Source of the DNA: a virus
Strand: one strand, 5' to 3'
DNA: 32,837 nt
Virus record (IMG/VR): IMGVR_UViG_3300020439_000041
Coordinates: 1-32,837 of that record
This document shows, piece by piece, positions 10,018 to 18,952 of the stretch (position 1 is its first letter; the number at the start of each line of letters is the position of its first letter). The notes under the pieces were generated by a model. The model saw only the letters and a program-made list of their open reading frames with translations, had not been told where the DNA came from and made no database searches. The translations under genes were made by a program, and so were the position numbers.

Positions 10018-10275
10018 ATGGCATTGGTACCAGCAACATTAGCGAGTCAACTTGAAGCCGCCATGAAGGCCGCACAAGCAGATCCTACACCGGCGGCACA
10101 AACTAAGATGGCACAAGACATGGCTACTGCAATTGACACTTTTGTTAAAACCGCATTGGTGACAACTCAAGTTACAGGAACTGCGGTAGGGGGAGTTTGC
10201 ACACCTTCAGGTCCAGTAGCGGGAGCGACAGTCACAGGAACAGGAACTGGAGCACCAGGAACAGGATTAAGTTAA
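10018..10275 (+). CDS. small alanine-rich virion-associated protein, paralogue 1 (85 aa)
   Basis: The N-terminal half is an amphipathic, alanine-rich helix pair (LASQLEAAMKAAQADPTPAA) and the C-terminal half is a low-complexity Gly/Thr/Val/Pro tail (VTGTAVGGVCTPSGPVAGA). It is clearly related to the next gene, sharing the QADPTPAAQT core and the VTGTAVGGV motif. Helix-plus-GTG tail proteins of this kind occur beside baseplate genes in large phages, but I cannot name a function. The start has a strong Shine-Dalgarno, and the stop overlaps the next ATG as TAATG. Position immediately before gp25 suggests a baseplate or spike-tip accessory, which is inference. Confidence 0.8.
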   Translation: MALVPATLASQLEAAMKAAQADPTPAAQTKMAQDMATAIDTFVKTALVTTQVTGTAVGGVCTPSGPVAGATVTGTGTGAPGTGLS

Positions 10276-10547
10276 TGGCATTAAATAAAGCAACGTTAGC
10301 AACTGAAATTGAAAATGCATTTAAGGCATCTCAAGCAGATCCTACACCGGCGGCACAAACAACATTGTGTACCGCATTGGCACAAGCAATTTATAATTAT
10401 TTAATTCAAGCATCCGTATCAACAACTGTTACAGGAACTGCGGTAGGAGGAGTCAATGCGAGTGTAATTACTCCTGGCGGTCCTGTACCTGGACCAATAA
10501 CTGCTCCTGCGACCGTTACTGCAACAGGAACTGGCACACTTTCATAA
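10275..10547 (+). CDS. small alanine-rich virion-associated protein, paralogue 2 (90 aa)
   Basis: This gene starts at the ATG overlapping the preceding stop (TAATG, 10273-10277), giving MALNKATLATEIENAF. A longer upstream reading in the same frame runs through the paralogue and is not credible. It keeps the helical N-terminus, the QADPTPAAQT core and the VTGTAVGGV motif of paralogue 1, and has a longer Pro/Gly/Thr tail (ITPGGPVPGPITAPATVTAT). The two copies have diverged most in the second helix and the tail. Its stop lies inside the region carrying a late-promoter-like octamer for gp25. Function is unknown; baseplate association is inferred from position. Confidence 0.82.
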   Translation: MALNKATLATEIENAFKASQADPTPAAQTTLCTALAQAIYNYLIQASVSTTVTGTAVGGVNASVITPGGPVPGPITAPATVTATGTGTLS

Positions 10548-10553
10548 TAAATA
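10546..10553 (+). promoter_or_regulatory. late-promoter-like octamer before gp25
   Basis: AATAAATA differs by one base from the T4 late promoter consensus TATAAATA and ends exactly 5 bases before the gp25 ATG (10559). It lies in an 11-base intergenic gap. The same octamer also occurs within coding sequence elsewhere, so the motif alone is weak. The shared spacing with the gp8 and minus-strand sites raises the confidence. Confidence 0.45.
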
Positions 10554-10558
10554 ATCAT

Positions 10559-11044
10559 ATGGCTACCTCAGATACAACAAGACAATATTACATTTCTCAA
10601 AGCGACAAATACAATTCTTTTGATGATGTTGCTAGAGAATATCTTGATAAAAAATTAAAGGCAACTCAATACGTAGATTTTGGTCTTAAATTTAATAAGA
10701 ATCCAAATACGAATGATTTAGCGGTATTACGAGGCGATAATGCAGTAAGACAAAGTATAAAAAATTTGATACGTACAAACAGGTTTGAGCGATATATGAG
10801 ACCTGATGTTGGATGTGATCTTACAAAATTATTGTTTGAGCCTTCTAATCAAATAACAGAAATTAGAATAAAAGAATTAATAAGTGAGACTGTCAAAAAT
10901 CATGAGAAACGAGCAATTCTCAAAAACATAGATGTAAAAAGTGTACGAGATGGTTTAGGTTATGATATAACAATTGTTTTTGCTATAAAAGGAAGTGACA
11001 AACCAGTAACATTTACGACTTTTTTAGAAACAAATCAAGGATAA
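10559..11044 (+). CDS. 25: baseplate wedge protein gp25
   Basis: gp25 is a small wedge protein that sits in the core bundle with gp6 and helps start sheath assembly at the baseplate. This protein is 161 residues against 132 in T4, the extra length lying at the N-terminus. The family pattern is clear: a helix with VRQSIKNLIRTNRFERYMRP, then DVGCDLTKLLFEP, then a helical pair and a final beta strand. T4-like and related gp25 proteins carry an E-P-R motif in the last third; here the matching position reads E116-K117-R118. It follows a late-promoter-like octamer and precedes gp6 with a 3-base gap. Confidence 0.92.
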   Translation: MATSDTTRQYYISQSDKYNSFDDVAREYLDKKLKATQYVDFGLKFNKNPNTNDLAVLRGDNAVRQSIKNLIRTNRFERYMRPDVGCDLTKLLFEPSNQITEIRIKELISETVKNHEKRAILKNIDVKSVRDGLGYDITIVFAIKGSDKPVTFTTFLETNQG

Positions 11045-11047
11045 TTT

Positions 11048-12928
11048 ATGGCCGCTCCATCAAATTTAAGATTGACTGGATTAGACTTTGACGAGTTAAG
11101 ATCAAATTTTAAGAACTATCTTGAAACTCAAGAAGAATTTACAGATTACGATTCTACTGGTTCAGCCTTCTCTGTATTGTTAGATGTTCTTTCATATAAT
11201 ACGCACATCAATTCTTTCTATCTGAATATGATTGCTAATGAAATGTTCATTGATACTGCAATTAAAAGAAATTCATTAATGTCGCTTTCTAAGATGTTGG
11301 GATATTTACCTAAATCAAGAAAGAGTGCATATGCTAACGTAACAATTTCTGTTACCCCTACTGATAATCCGTCTAATATAACAATAGCAAAAAATACCAG
11401 ATTTAAGTCTGAAATAAATGGAATCACTTTTACTTTTGTTACGGATCAATCTTATTCTGCAATAGCGAATGGAAATTCTACAGTAACTTTGTCAAATATA
11501 AAACTTGTGCAGGGTGAACCATTAACGTTCAGATATACCGCAAATACTTCAGATCATTCAATCAAATATAAAATTCCAAATCGAGGTATTGATACAGATT
11601 CTATAACAGTTAATTTGCAAGAATCTGAAGAAAATACAACTCAAAGTTCATATACATTAGCAACAGATTTACTCAATGTGAATTCATCAGCAAACGTTTT
11701 TTTTATTGAACCAGATGCAGATGATACGTATCAGATAAGATTTGGCGATGGTATCTTAGGTAGAAAAGAAAAAACTGGAAATATTGTAATAATAGGATAT
11801 AACCTTACTAATGGTGTATTGGGTAATGGCGCAAGAATTTTTTCTCCAGTATCAACTGTAGCAGGATATCCAGGCGCTACGGTAACAACAATATCGGCAT
11901 CAGTTGGTGGATCAGATGAAGAATCAAATGATAATATAAGATTCAATGCACCTAGACATTATGAGGTACAAAATCGTGCAGTAACGGCAAATGATTACAA
12001 AAGAATTATTACAAGAGAATATCCACAAGCAGAATCCGTTGTCGTATATGGCGGAGAAAATGCAGACCCTCCAGAATTTGGTAAAGTGTTTATAGGTATA
12101 AAACCTAAATCTGGATTAGCAATTACAACCTCCGTAAAAGATTTTATAAGCGAAGTATTAGCAAAATACAATGTAGGGTCTATCACTCCTGATTTTGTAG
12201 ATATAGATTACATCTTTCCTATCTTGACATTGACTGTAAATTATGATTCTAGATTTACGTCAAAAACGACATCGGTTTTACAGAGAGATGTACTAAATTC
12301 GATCACATCCTATTCAACAAATGAACTACAAGAGTTCTCAAAAGATCTAAGAATATCAAAATTAACACGAACTATTGATGATACGAATACATCAATAGTT
12401 GGTAACGAATTGTCTATCAAACTAAAAAAATCTTTTAATCCAACATTGAGTGAAAAATTAAATTACACAATACGATTTAGCAATAGAATTCATCATCCTC
12501 ATGCTGGTCATATGGGAGCAGTTACATCGACTGAATTTACTATACTTGATGGTGAAAATATATCAAGAAGTGGATGTAAATTTGATGATGTTGATGGAAT
12601 AATAAGAGTGTTTAGAATAGTTGATGGCAATAAAAAAATAGTGTATGAAAATCAAGGCACAATAGATTATGAAAAGGGTGAAATAATTCTAAATTTATTT
12701 AATCCAAGTGCTTATGTTGGATCAAGTTTAGACATAATTGCAAAACCAGAAAATCAAGATGTAAGGCCTTTAAGAGAACAGGTTGTATTAATTTCAGAAT
12801 CAAATATTAATATCACTATGAATGATGTTTCAAGTGTGAGAACAGGCTTGATAACTGAAACTCAAACTTCTACAACCACTACAACAAGTGCAACAAGCAC
12901 ATCAACATCATCAAGTTCAACTTATTAA
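11048..12928 (+). CDS. 6: baseplate wedge protein gp6 (baseplate J-like)
   Basis: gp6 forms the continuous ring that ties baseplate wedges together. The N-terminus shows the family signature: LRLTGLDFDELRSNFKNYL, then SVLLDVLSYNTHINSFYLNM and RNSLMSLSKMLGYLPKSRKS. A later block, RFNAPRHYEVQNRAVTANDY followed by YPQAESVVVYGGE, is typical of the baseplate J/gp6 core. Length is 626 residues against 660 in T4. A Shine-Dalgarno-like AAGGA (11037-11041) lies 6 bases before the ATG, inside the end of gp25. The C-terminus carries a tail of about 25 residues made almost only of Thr and Ser, which T4 gp6 does not have to my knowledge. Confidence 0.93.
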   Translation: MAAPSNLRLTGLDFDELRSNFKNYLETQEEFTDYDSTGSAFSVLLDVLSYNTHINSFYLNMIANEMFIDTAIKRNSLMSLSKMLGYLPKSRKSAYANVTISVTPTDNPSNITIAKNTRFKSEINGITFTFVTDQSYSAIANGNSTVTLSNIKLVQGEPLTFRYTANTSDHSIKYKIPNRGIDTDSITVNLQESEENTTQSSYTLATDLLNVNSSANVFFIEPDADDTYQIRFGDGILGRKEKTGNIVIIGYNLTNGVLGNGARIFSPVSTVAGYPGATVTTISASVGGSDEESNDNIRFNAPRHYEVQNRAVTANDYKRIITREYPQAESVVVYGGENADPPEFGKVFIGIKPKSGLAITTSVKDFISEVLAKYNVGSITPDFVDIDYIFPILTLTVNYDSRFTSKTTSVLQRDVLNSITSYSTNELQEFSKDLRISKLTRTIDDTNTSIVGNELSIKLKKSFNPTLSEKLNYTIRFSNRIHHPHAGHMGAVTSTEFTILDGENISRSGCKFDDVDGIIRVFRIVDGNKKIVYENQGTIDYEKGEIILNLFNPSAYVGSSLDIIAKPENQDVRPLREQVVLISESNINITMNDVSSVRTGLITETQTSTTTTTSATSTSTSSSSTY

Positions 12929-12929
12929 A

Positions 12930-15900
12930 ATGACTCAATATTTATCAGACGATACAAATAATAAAGTTGTTAATTCTATTGTTCCTCTTGTAGAACAACA
13001 GTTTCCTGAATTCATTCGTGAAGATGCAAAAACTTTCATAAATTTTATGAAAGAATATTATAAATGGATGGAATCAAGTGAAATTAAAATTACAAATTCG
13101 ACACAAAATGAATATAGATTCACTCTTGAAGATGATGATACAAATTTTGCTCTTGAAGATGGTACCAATCTTACTCTAGAAAGCACGAGAGAGACAGGTA
13201 ATACATCAATACTTAGTTCGTTTGAGAAGAATGAAAAAATTATTGGTCAAACTTCTGGAGCGGTAGGTATTGTTGATAGAAATATGACAACTTCTAATAC
13301 TGTTATTTTTGTAACAGGGTTAGAAAGATCAAAATTTTTAGCAGATGAAGAGATTATTGGAGAAAATAATAGAACAAAAGCAACCGTAACTTCATTTACT
13401 AAAAATCCTTTGTTCGCATCAAAATCATTATTGTCCGAAAGAGATATCGATTTAGTAGATAATAATATACTTGATTTTTTTAAGAAAGAATTTGCGGCAT
13501 CATCTGATAATATTATTGCCACTGAAAAAAGAGATTTATATAAAAGAATGTTTGATCTTTATAGATCAAAAGGCTCTGAATATTCTTATGATTTATTTTT
13601 TAAGTCATTTTTTGATGAGCAAAATTTAGAATATTATAAACCTAAAACAGATTTATTGAAACCTTCTTTTGGTGACTTCAGAAGAGAAAAAACACTCAGA
13701 ATTATAACAAGTGATACTAATGACAGATTTGAGTCAAGAATTATTACAGGTCAAACATCTTCCGCAACTGCCACAGTTGATAGGGTAGAAAATTTTCAAT
13801 CTGGTGCATTGACAGTAACAGAATTGTTTTTGACAAATATTGTTGGCACGTTTGTTGTAGGTGAAAATATTGTGTCATCTGAATTTGATGGTAATTCTGG
13901 TTCTGGAACTGCTCAAGGTGTTATAACAAATATCAATATTACAAGTGCAGGAACTAACTACAAGATTGGGGACACACTTACGATTACAGGTGGCGGTGGA
14001 CAAGATGCGGCCGCAAGAATATCTCAAATAGGTACTGGTGCTATTACTGGGTTTACAATTTTTGATGGTGGTGATGGTTATGTGAATACGGCCATTCTAA
14101 CTGTCAATAATTTTGCAACTGGTGGAACAGGTGTATCTGGTGATGTTAGTAACATAGCACACACATTTACTTTTTCTATCAACGAAGATATCATAGGTAA
14201 TTTTACCACGGTTGTTTTTAGTGATGCAAATTATGGTTTGTCTGGTCAAACAAGCACCCTTAAAACTACAAGATTGGTTGATGCTTTTGGTTTTTCCGCT
14301 TTACAGATTGGCACAATAGCAAATGTGAGAGCAACTGGTTTAGGCTCTGGTTATGAATTATCACCTTTAATATCAATTGTGCAAGATAATATATTAAAAT
14401 TTAATGAACCTGCAGTAGGTATTATAAATCTTAACGATGACCCAGATTCAATATCAGAAACAAATGCTATATCTGGAACTTTTAGAACAGGTGAAAGAAT
14501 TACTGCTAACTCTGGTAATAAGGTAGGAACTTTTTTAGGATTGGTAAGTAATACAACGACTTTAAGTGATCCTGCTAGATTTCGTGCTAGACCTATTGAG
14601 TATACTGGCACATTTGGTGTTGGTAGAAATGATTTGACTATTAACACAGATAATTATATTAATTCAACAATACCGACTGTTTATGATGTTCAATTTAATG
14701 CACCTACTGAAACTGGTGGACTAGAAGATACAAATACATTTGTATTTCGTAGAGGTATCAATGCCGCCAGTGTAACTGAATCAACAAACACAGATACGAC
14801 TATTCAATATACCTCATCATCGACTGCAATTACAGGTGCATTTCAGACATTACAATTTCCTGTTACAAGTGTTACAAGGTCAAGTACAACTGCAACTGTC
14901 ACAACACCTGTTAAGCATGGATTGGATGATGGACAAAAAGTAATATTATCAGGTGCTACACCCAGTGCATATAACGGAGAAAAAACAATTTCAGTTACAG
15001 GTGAGTCTACTTTTACATTTACTATATCTGGTAGTCCAACAACGCCTGCATCAGGAACGATAGTTTATGATGAAAACGTGGCAGTGAAATTCACATTACC
15101 TAAAGGTCACAAAGATGATGACAGGTTTTTATTTTCTGCAATAGATTTTACATCAAACGAAAAAATAACTGGATTTGATTCTTCTGCAAATGCAACGGTT
15201 AATACTGGTATTGCAATAGCAGATGGAGGTATCAAAGGAAATAATGCAGTTATTGATGTTGCTGGTTTGGCCGCTGGTTCTGTAAAAGAAATAGAACTTA
15301 TAAACTTTGGTGTTGGTTATACTAGCGCCCCTGCATTATCTCTTGCTAATAAAGGCGGTGGTAATGCTTTATTAACTGCTAATATTGGAGCGGTTGGTGA
15401 ACGTACAGGTGAATATCTTAATGAAGATGGAAGACCAAGTTCGTCAAAACGTATTGGAGATAGTAATTATTATCAAGATTATAGTTATTCATTACGATCC
15501 TCTAAACAAGTTTCTGAATATGAAGAAACAATTTTAGATCTTTTACATCCAGTAGGGACAAAACTATTTGGAGAGTATCGACCAACTCCTCCTACATTAC
15601 AAATGGGTTTTGATCATCTTCTTGCAAGCGAGGCAGGAGATATTTTAATTTTAGAAGATGGTGATAATATTTTAATGGAACAATATTATGATCCTTCTCA
15701 TAAAATAACTCTTGATAGATTACAGACATTAGAGACTGGAGGAACTGGACGCACAATTACAATTACTGGAAATTCGGATGTGATTATAGCAGATGAAGGT
15801 CTAACTGATGAAATGACATTAGAAGACGATAGTGGTGTAATGGTTCTTGAAACATTTGACAACTTTTTACTTGAAACAGGATTAACATCTACAGATTTCG

Positions 15901-17126
15901 AGGAAAATTTTATCGAAGGATCAAAAATAATTATTGATGATGAACAGGCATTTGAGATTACATATGGAGAATTACTTTTAGAAAAAACACTCACTGGAAC
16001 TATTAATAGTTCTTCATCTAACGTACTTTCATATCTTGTTCTAAACAATTCTAGTGCAAGTTTTGTTGTTGGTGAAGAGGTATTTCAAGGAGACACAGAT
16101 AGTTTCTTATTAGATAGTGATAATGGCACAAACTCTGCAAACATCGTTTCTAACTTTTTGACTCTTGAAACAGATACAAAATTTGTTTTAGAGGATAATT
16201 CATTATCGTTATTAGAATCAACTGATGATCCAATAAATGCAGATACGGGAGATTTTCTTTTAGAGACATCAAATTCTACTGTTTTCGATACAATGTTTTT
16301 AGAAACACAAAATACAAATTCTAATGGAACAGTACAAGAATATTCAACTGATGCTAGTAATAACAAAATTTTAATATTACATTCTACTAGCACGTTAGAT
16401 TTTAGTTTGTCATCTAATGCAAATGGTGTAACATCTGAAACAACTGCAAGTATATCGACATTCGATAAACATTTAATTCTTGGAGTCGATACAAATTTTC
16501 AAGATGAACTTACAATAAATGATGTCATTACACTACAGGGCGGAACGGAACAAATGCAAGTGTTAAGTATATTGAATTCAACCGCAATAATTTGTAATAC
16601 AACAATAGGTGATGGATCGACATCAAAATTTGATAATAATTTTGTAGATCACTTTATGCTTGAGACAACATTGAGAGGTACTACATCAGCAAATGGAATA
16701 AATGATGGTAATACTACGCTAATAGGCGTCAATTCTTTTTTTGATCAAGACTTGCTTATTGGTGATATTATTTGTTTAGCATCCAATACTACGATAAAAG
16801 CACAAGTGACATCTATTATTAATAGTACCGCTATTACTACTAATACTGTAATGGGAGATGGCACATCTAACGTTGGAATTGAATTAAAAAATTCTAGAAA
16901 CATGGATTTAGAACCATCAGAATTAACCATTACGTTATCAAATAAATATCAAGGAACAAACAATTTTATGGGTATAACCGACAATGATGGATTAGGGTTT
17001 ATTCATTTAGAAGACGGGGTTGGTTTGCTCAATGTTCTTTACACTGCATCAAATACAACATCTGGTAAAATACAGATGGAAGAACTATCGACATTTTCTA
17101 ATGTTGAACCAAAGATCATAATTTAA
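12930..17126 (+). CDS. giant modular virion protein in the gp7 position (1398 aa)
   Basis: The ATG at 12930 is chosen over an in-frame ATG at 12888 because the latter lies within the gp6 Ser/Thr tail; the product then begins MTQYLSDDTNNKVVNSIVPL. The first 60 residues contain FPEFIREDAKTFINFMKEYY, a motif I associate with marine T4-like baseplate-region proteins. The middle holds GE.I.G.TSGA.A.V repeats, two G-x-GY repeats, an HGL module (14855-15073) and a conserved-looking YYQDYSYSLRSSK then LLHPVGTKLFGEY block. The last third is a ladder of LE/LLE motifs and two GD.I.L.....IGDG modules. Position between gp6 and gp8 matches T4 gene 7, but I see no direct similarity to gp7. Confidence 0.85.
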   Translation: MTQYLSDDTNNKVVNSIVPLVEQQFPEFIREDAKTFINFMKEYYKWMESSEIKITNSTQNEYRFTLEDDDTNFALEDGTNLTLESTRETGNTSILSSFEKNEKIIGQTSGAVGIVDRNMTTSNTVIFVTGLERSKFLADEEIIGENNRTKATVTSFTKNPLFASKSLLSERDIDLVDNNILDFFKKEFAASSDNIIATEKRDLYKRMFDLYRSKGSEYSYDLFFKSFFDEQNLEYYKPKTDLLKPSFGDFRREKTLRIITSDTNDRFESRIITGQTSSATATVDRVENFQSGALTVTELFLTNIVGTFVVGENIVSSEFDGNSGSGTAQGVITNINITSAGTNYKIGDTLTITGGGGQDAAARISQIGTGAITGFTIFDGGDGYVNTAILTVNNFATGGTGVSGDVSNIAHTFTFSINEDIIGNFTTVVFSDANYGLSGQTSTLKTTRLVDAFGFSALQIGTIANVRATGLGSGYELSPLISIVQDNILKFNEPAVGIINLNDDPDSISETNAISGTFRTGERITANSGNKVGTFLGLVSNTTTLSDPARFRARPIEYTGTFGVGRNDLTINTDNYINSTIPTVYDVQFNAPTETGGLEDTNTFVFRRGINAASVTESTNTDTTIQYTSSSTAITGAFQTLQFPVTSVTRSSTTATVTTPVKHGLDDGQKVILSGATPSAYNGEKTISVTGESTFTFTISGSPTTPASGTIVYDENVAVKFTLPKGHKDDDRFLFSAIDFTSNEKITGFDSSANATVNTGIAIADGGIKGNNAVIDVAGLAAGSVKEIELINFGVGYTSAPALSLANKGGGNALLTANIGAVGERTGEYLNEDGRPSSSKRIGDSNYYQDYSYSLRSSKQVSEYEETILDLLHPVGTKLFGEYRPTPPTLQMGFDHLLASEAGDILILEDGDNILMEQYYDPSHKITLDRLQTLETGGTGRTITITGNSDVIIADEGLTDEMTLEDDSGVMVLETFDNFLLETGLTSTDFEENFIEGSKIIIDDEQAFEITYGELLLEKTLTGTINSSSSNVLSYLVLNNSSASFVVGEEVFQGDTDSFLLDSDNGTNSANIVSNFLTLETDTKFVLEDNSLSLLESTDDPINADTGDFLLETSNSTVFDTMFLETQNTNSNGTVQEYSTDASNNKILILHSTSTLDFSLSSNANGVTSETTASISTFDKHLILGVDTNFQDELTINDVITLQGGTEQMQVLSILNSTAIICNTTIGDGSTSKFDNNFVDHFMLETTLRGTTSANGINDGNTTLIGVNSFFDQDLLIGDIICLASNTTIKAQVTSIINSTAITTNTVMGDGTSNVGIELKNSRNMDLEPSELTITLSNKYQGTNNFMGITDNDGLGFIHLEDGVGLLNVLYTASNTTSGKIQMEELSTFSNVEPKIII
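14855..15073 (+). repeat. HGL-type beta module, copy 3 (protein level)
   Basis: This segment encodes ATVTTPVKHGLDDGQKVILS, a SAYNGEKTISVTG turn and STFTFTISGSPTTPASGT. It is the clearest representative of the module and closely parallels the copy at 19756. Confidence 0.7.
15610..16680 (+). repeat. LE/LLE ladder region
   Basis: Over about 350 codons the protein repeats short strands ending in Leu-Glu: ILILEDGDNILMEQ, MTLEDDSGVMVLET, FLLETG, FLTLETDTKFVLED, LSLLEST, FLLETS, MFLETQ, FMLETT. A shorter set of the same kind lies at 13112-13200, and another at the C-terminus of gp15. Confidence 0.6.
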
Positions 17127-17127
17127 T

Positions 17128-17135
17128 CATAAATA
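17128..17135 (+). promoter_or_regulatory. late-promoter-like octamer before gp8
   Basis: CATAAATA lies in the 14-base gap between the gp7-position gene and gp8 and ends exactly 5 bases before the ATG at 17141. It matches the T4 late consensus TATAAATA in seven of eight positions. No Shine-Dalgarno is visible before this gene. Confidence 0.5.
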
Positions 17136-17140
17136 ATAAT

Positions 17141-18943
17141 ATGCCTAATCTAGTTACAAATAAATTTAAGATACATAACGCTGAACAATTTATAGAATCT
17201 TTATCGGAAACTTCTGCTACAAATCTTTTTTTGTTTATAGGTAAAGTTAATGCATGGGGTGATGAGAATGATCCTCCTGCACCAACTGACTCTATCGCAA
17301 ATACTTCATTTGATTATTGGAGATCAATGATCTCATCAAAAAAAGTAACTTCTGCTGATGTGAGTCATATCATACCTAGAATTAATTGGGAATCAAATAC
17401 TGCTTATACGGCACATAGTCAAAAAAATAATGAGCAATCAGCAAATAATTTTTATGTTGTAACGGATCAATTAAATGTGTATAAATGCTTACAGAATAAT
17501 GTCGCAAATGGGGCATCTACTATCAAGCCTACAGGTACTGGAACTGGACTTATTGAGTTAGGAGATGGATATAAATGGAAGTATATGTACACAATTTCTC
17601 CACAAGATACATTAAAATTTACGACATCTGAATACATTCCTGTTAAAAAAGTTGGAAATGTAAATGATGGATCTAATCAGTACACGGTTGAACAGTCTGC
17701 AACAGATGGTGCGATTGATGTAATCAATAGAACATCGAACGGTAATTATCTCGTAACTTTTTCTGCAACACCAACTGACAGTACAGGTGTTGAGGTAAGA
17801 AATTTCGTTAATGGTGAAATTGTTACAGGACAAACAACTTCAAGTCAGGGTGTTGTAATCACTTATGAGTCAGGTGCTAATACTTTAGTTTATTTTCCTA
17901 ATGCAAATGCATTGTTTTCAGGTAGCGAAATTCTTGTTGGTAATACATCTGGTGCACAAGCAACAATAAATTCTGATATTGTTTCTACTTATAAGTTTGA
18001 GGAAAATGTTTTTTCTTCAGTTACAAATACTACAACATTACAATTGGCCACAGATGCTAATACAACATCTGATAGTGTGTATGTTGGTTCTACATTATAC
18101 ATAACAAACAATGCTGGTAGAGGAGAACAATCAGTCATTTCAGGTTATGATGCCGCCCTAAGACGAGTTACCGTATCTTCACCATTCACTATTACACCTA
18201 ATACAAGTTCTGGTTATACGATATCTCCTACCGTAACAATAAACGGTGATGGTATAGATGCAAAAGCAAGATCAATAGGAAATACAACATTTGGTGTAAA
18301 AGACATTTTAGTAACTAATAAAGGTCTGAATTATACAACCGCTTCAATCACTATAAGTGCCAATTCATCACATGGATCAGGAGCAAATGCTGAAGTTATT
18401 ATTGGTCCAGTGGGTGGACATGGTTTTAATGCTATTGAAGAATTGGCAGGAAATAGAGTATTAGTTGACTCAAGAATTACAGGAAATGAATCTGGATTTT
18501 TTACTACTGAGAATGAATTTAGACAAGTTGGTTTAGTAAGAGACCCATTACAAACTGCAAATTCTCAGGCATTTTATACATCTGATTTAGCAGATCAAGC
18601 AACTAAAATTACAGTTGCACAAGTTGCAGGTACATTTCAATCTGATGAAGTTGTATTTCAAGGAGATTCTTTAGCAAATAGTACAGCCAATGGAGTTGTA
18701 ATTGATTTTCTAAATAATAACAGGGTAAGATTAAATCAAGTATCTGGTTCTTTTGTGTCAAATTCTACAGTAAATTCTATTACAGGTAATACTTCAGGTG
18801 CAACTGCGGTTATCGTTGCAAATGGTGTTTCTGATCCAGACATGAAACCTTATAGTGGAGACATTTTGTATATTGAAAATAGAACAAACGTAACTAGAGC
18901 AACCAATCAAATCGAGGATTTCAAGATTGTTCTTGAGTTTTAA
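17141..18943 (+). CDS. 8: baseplate wedge protein gp8, enlarged
   Basis: gp8 is a dimeric wedge protein at the outer baseplate. Similarity to T4 gp8 is seen at both ends: YWRSMISSKKVTSADVSHII then PRINW, IELGDGYKWKYMYTISPQD, SEYIPVKK, then ENEFRQVGLVRDPL, and the final SGDILYIENRTNVTRATNQI block. T4 gp8 is 334 residues and this protein is 600. The extra length is two insertions of beta modules, at about 17660-18470 and 18580-18840, containing EIVTGQTTSSQGVVI, EILVGNTSGAQATI and SITGNTSGATAVIV repeats and a G-x-NY repeat. The gene follows a late-promoter-like octamer. Identity as gp8 is confident; what the insertions do is not known. Confidence 0.9.
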   Translation: MPNLVTNKFKIHNAEQFIESLSETSATNLFLFIGKVNAWGDENDPPAPTDSIANTSFDYWRSMISSKKVTSADVSHIIPRINWESNTAYTAHSQKNNEQSANNFYVVTDQLNVYKCLQNNVANGASTIKPTGTGTGLIELGDGYKWKYMYTISPQDTLKFTTSEYIPVKKVGNVNDGSNQYTVEQSATDGAIDVINRTSNGNYLVTFSATPTDSTGVEVRNFVNGEIVTGQTTSSQGVVITYESGANTLVYFPNANALFSGSEILVGNTSGAQATINSDIVSTYKFEENVFSSVTNTTTLQLATDANTTSDSVYVGSTLYITNNAGRGEQSVISGYDAALRRVTVSSPFTITPNTSSGYTISPTVTINGDGIDAKARSIGNTTFGVKDILVTNKGLNYTTASITISANSSHGSGANAEVIIGPVGGHGFNAIEELAGNRVLVDSRITGNESGFFTTENEFRQVGLVRDPLQTANSQAFYTSDLADQATKITVAQVAGTFQSDEVVFQGDSLANSTANGVVIDFLNNNRVRLNQVSGSFVSNSTVNSITGNTSGATAVIVANGVSDPDMKPYSGDILYIENRTNVTRATNQIEDFKIVLEF

Positions 18944-18946
18944 GGA
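18942..18946 (+). promoter_or_regulatory. Shine-Dalgarno site before the DUF4815-type gene
   Basis: AAGGA overlaps the gp8 stop codon and lies 6 bases before the ATG at 18953, fixing that start. Confidence 0.6.
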
Positions 18947-18952
18947 ATAGTA

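Larger units (their letters stand above)
10018..10547 (+). repeat. tandem gene duplication (two adjacent paralogues)
   Basis: Two blocks repeat at a constant 257-base offset, equal to the distance between the two start codons. A 29-base identical block occurs at 10075-10103 and 10332-10360. A second block at 10171-10196 and 10428-10453 has one mismatch in 26 bases. The unchanged offset shows in-register tandem duplication with no net insertion or deletion between the blocks. Confidence 0.85.

Noticed and set aside
10197-10274. Earlier in-frame ATG for the second small paralogue
   Set aside because: The upstream extension is out-of-frame reading of paralogue 1. The ATG at 10275 gives an N-terminus aligned with that of paralogue 1.
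12888-12929. Earlier in-frame ATG for the gp7-position gene
   Set aside because: It lies in the gp6 Ser/Thr tail and would add a His/Gln-rich stretch. The ATG at 12930 gives a sensible N-terminus and a 1-base gap to gp6.
16941-16948. AATAAATA as a late promoter
   Set aside because: It is inside the coding region of the gp7-position gene with no start codon nearby and is explained by the codons for Asn-Lys-Tyr.
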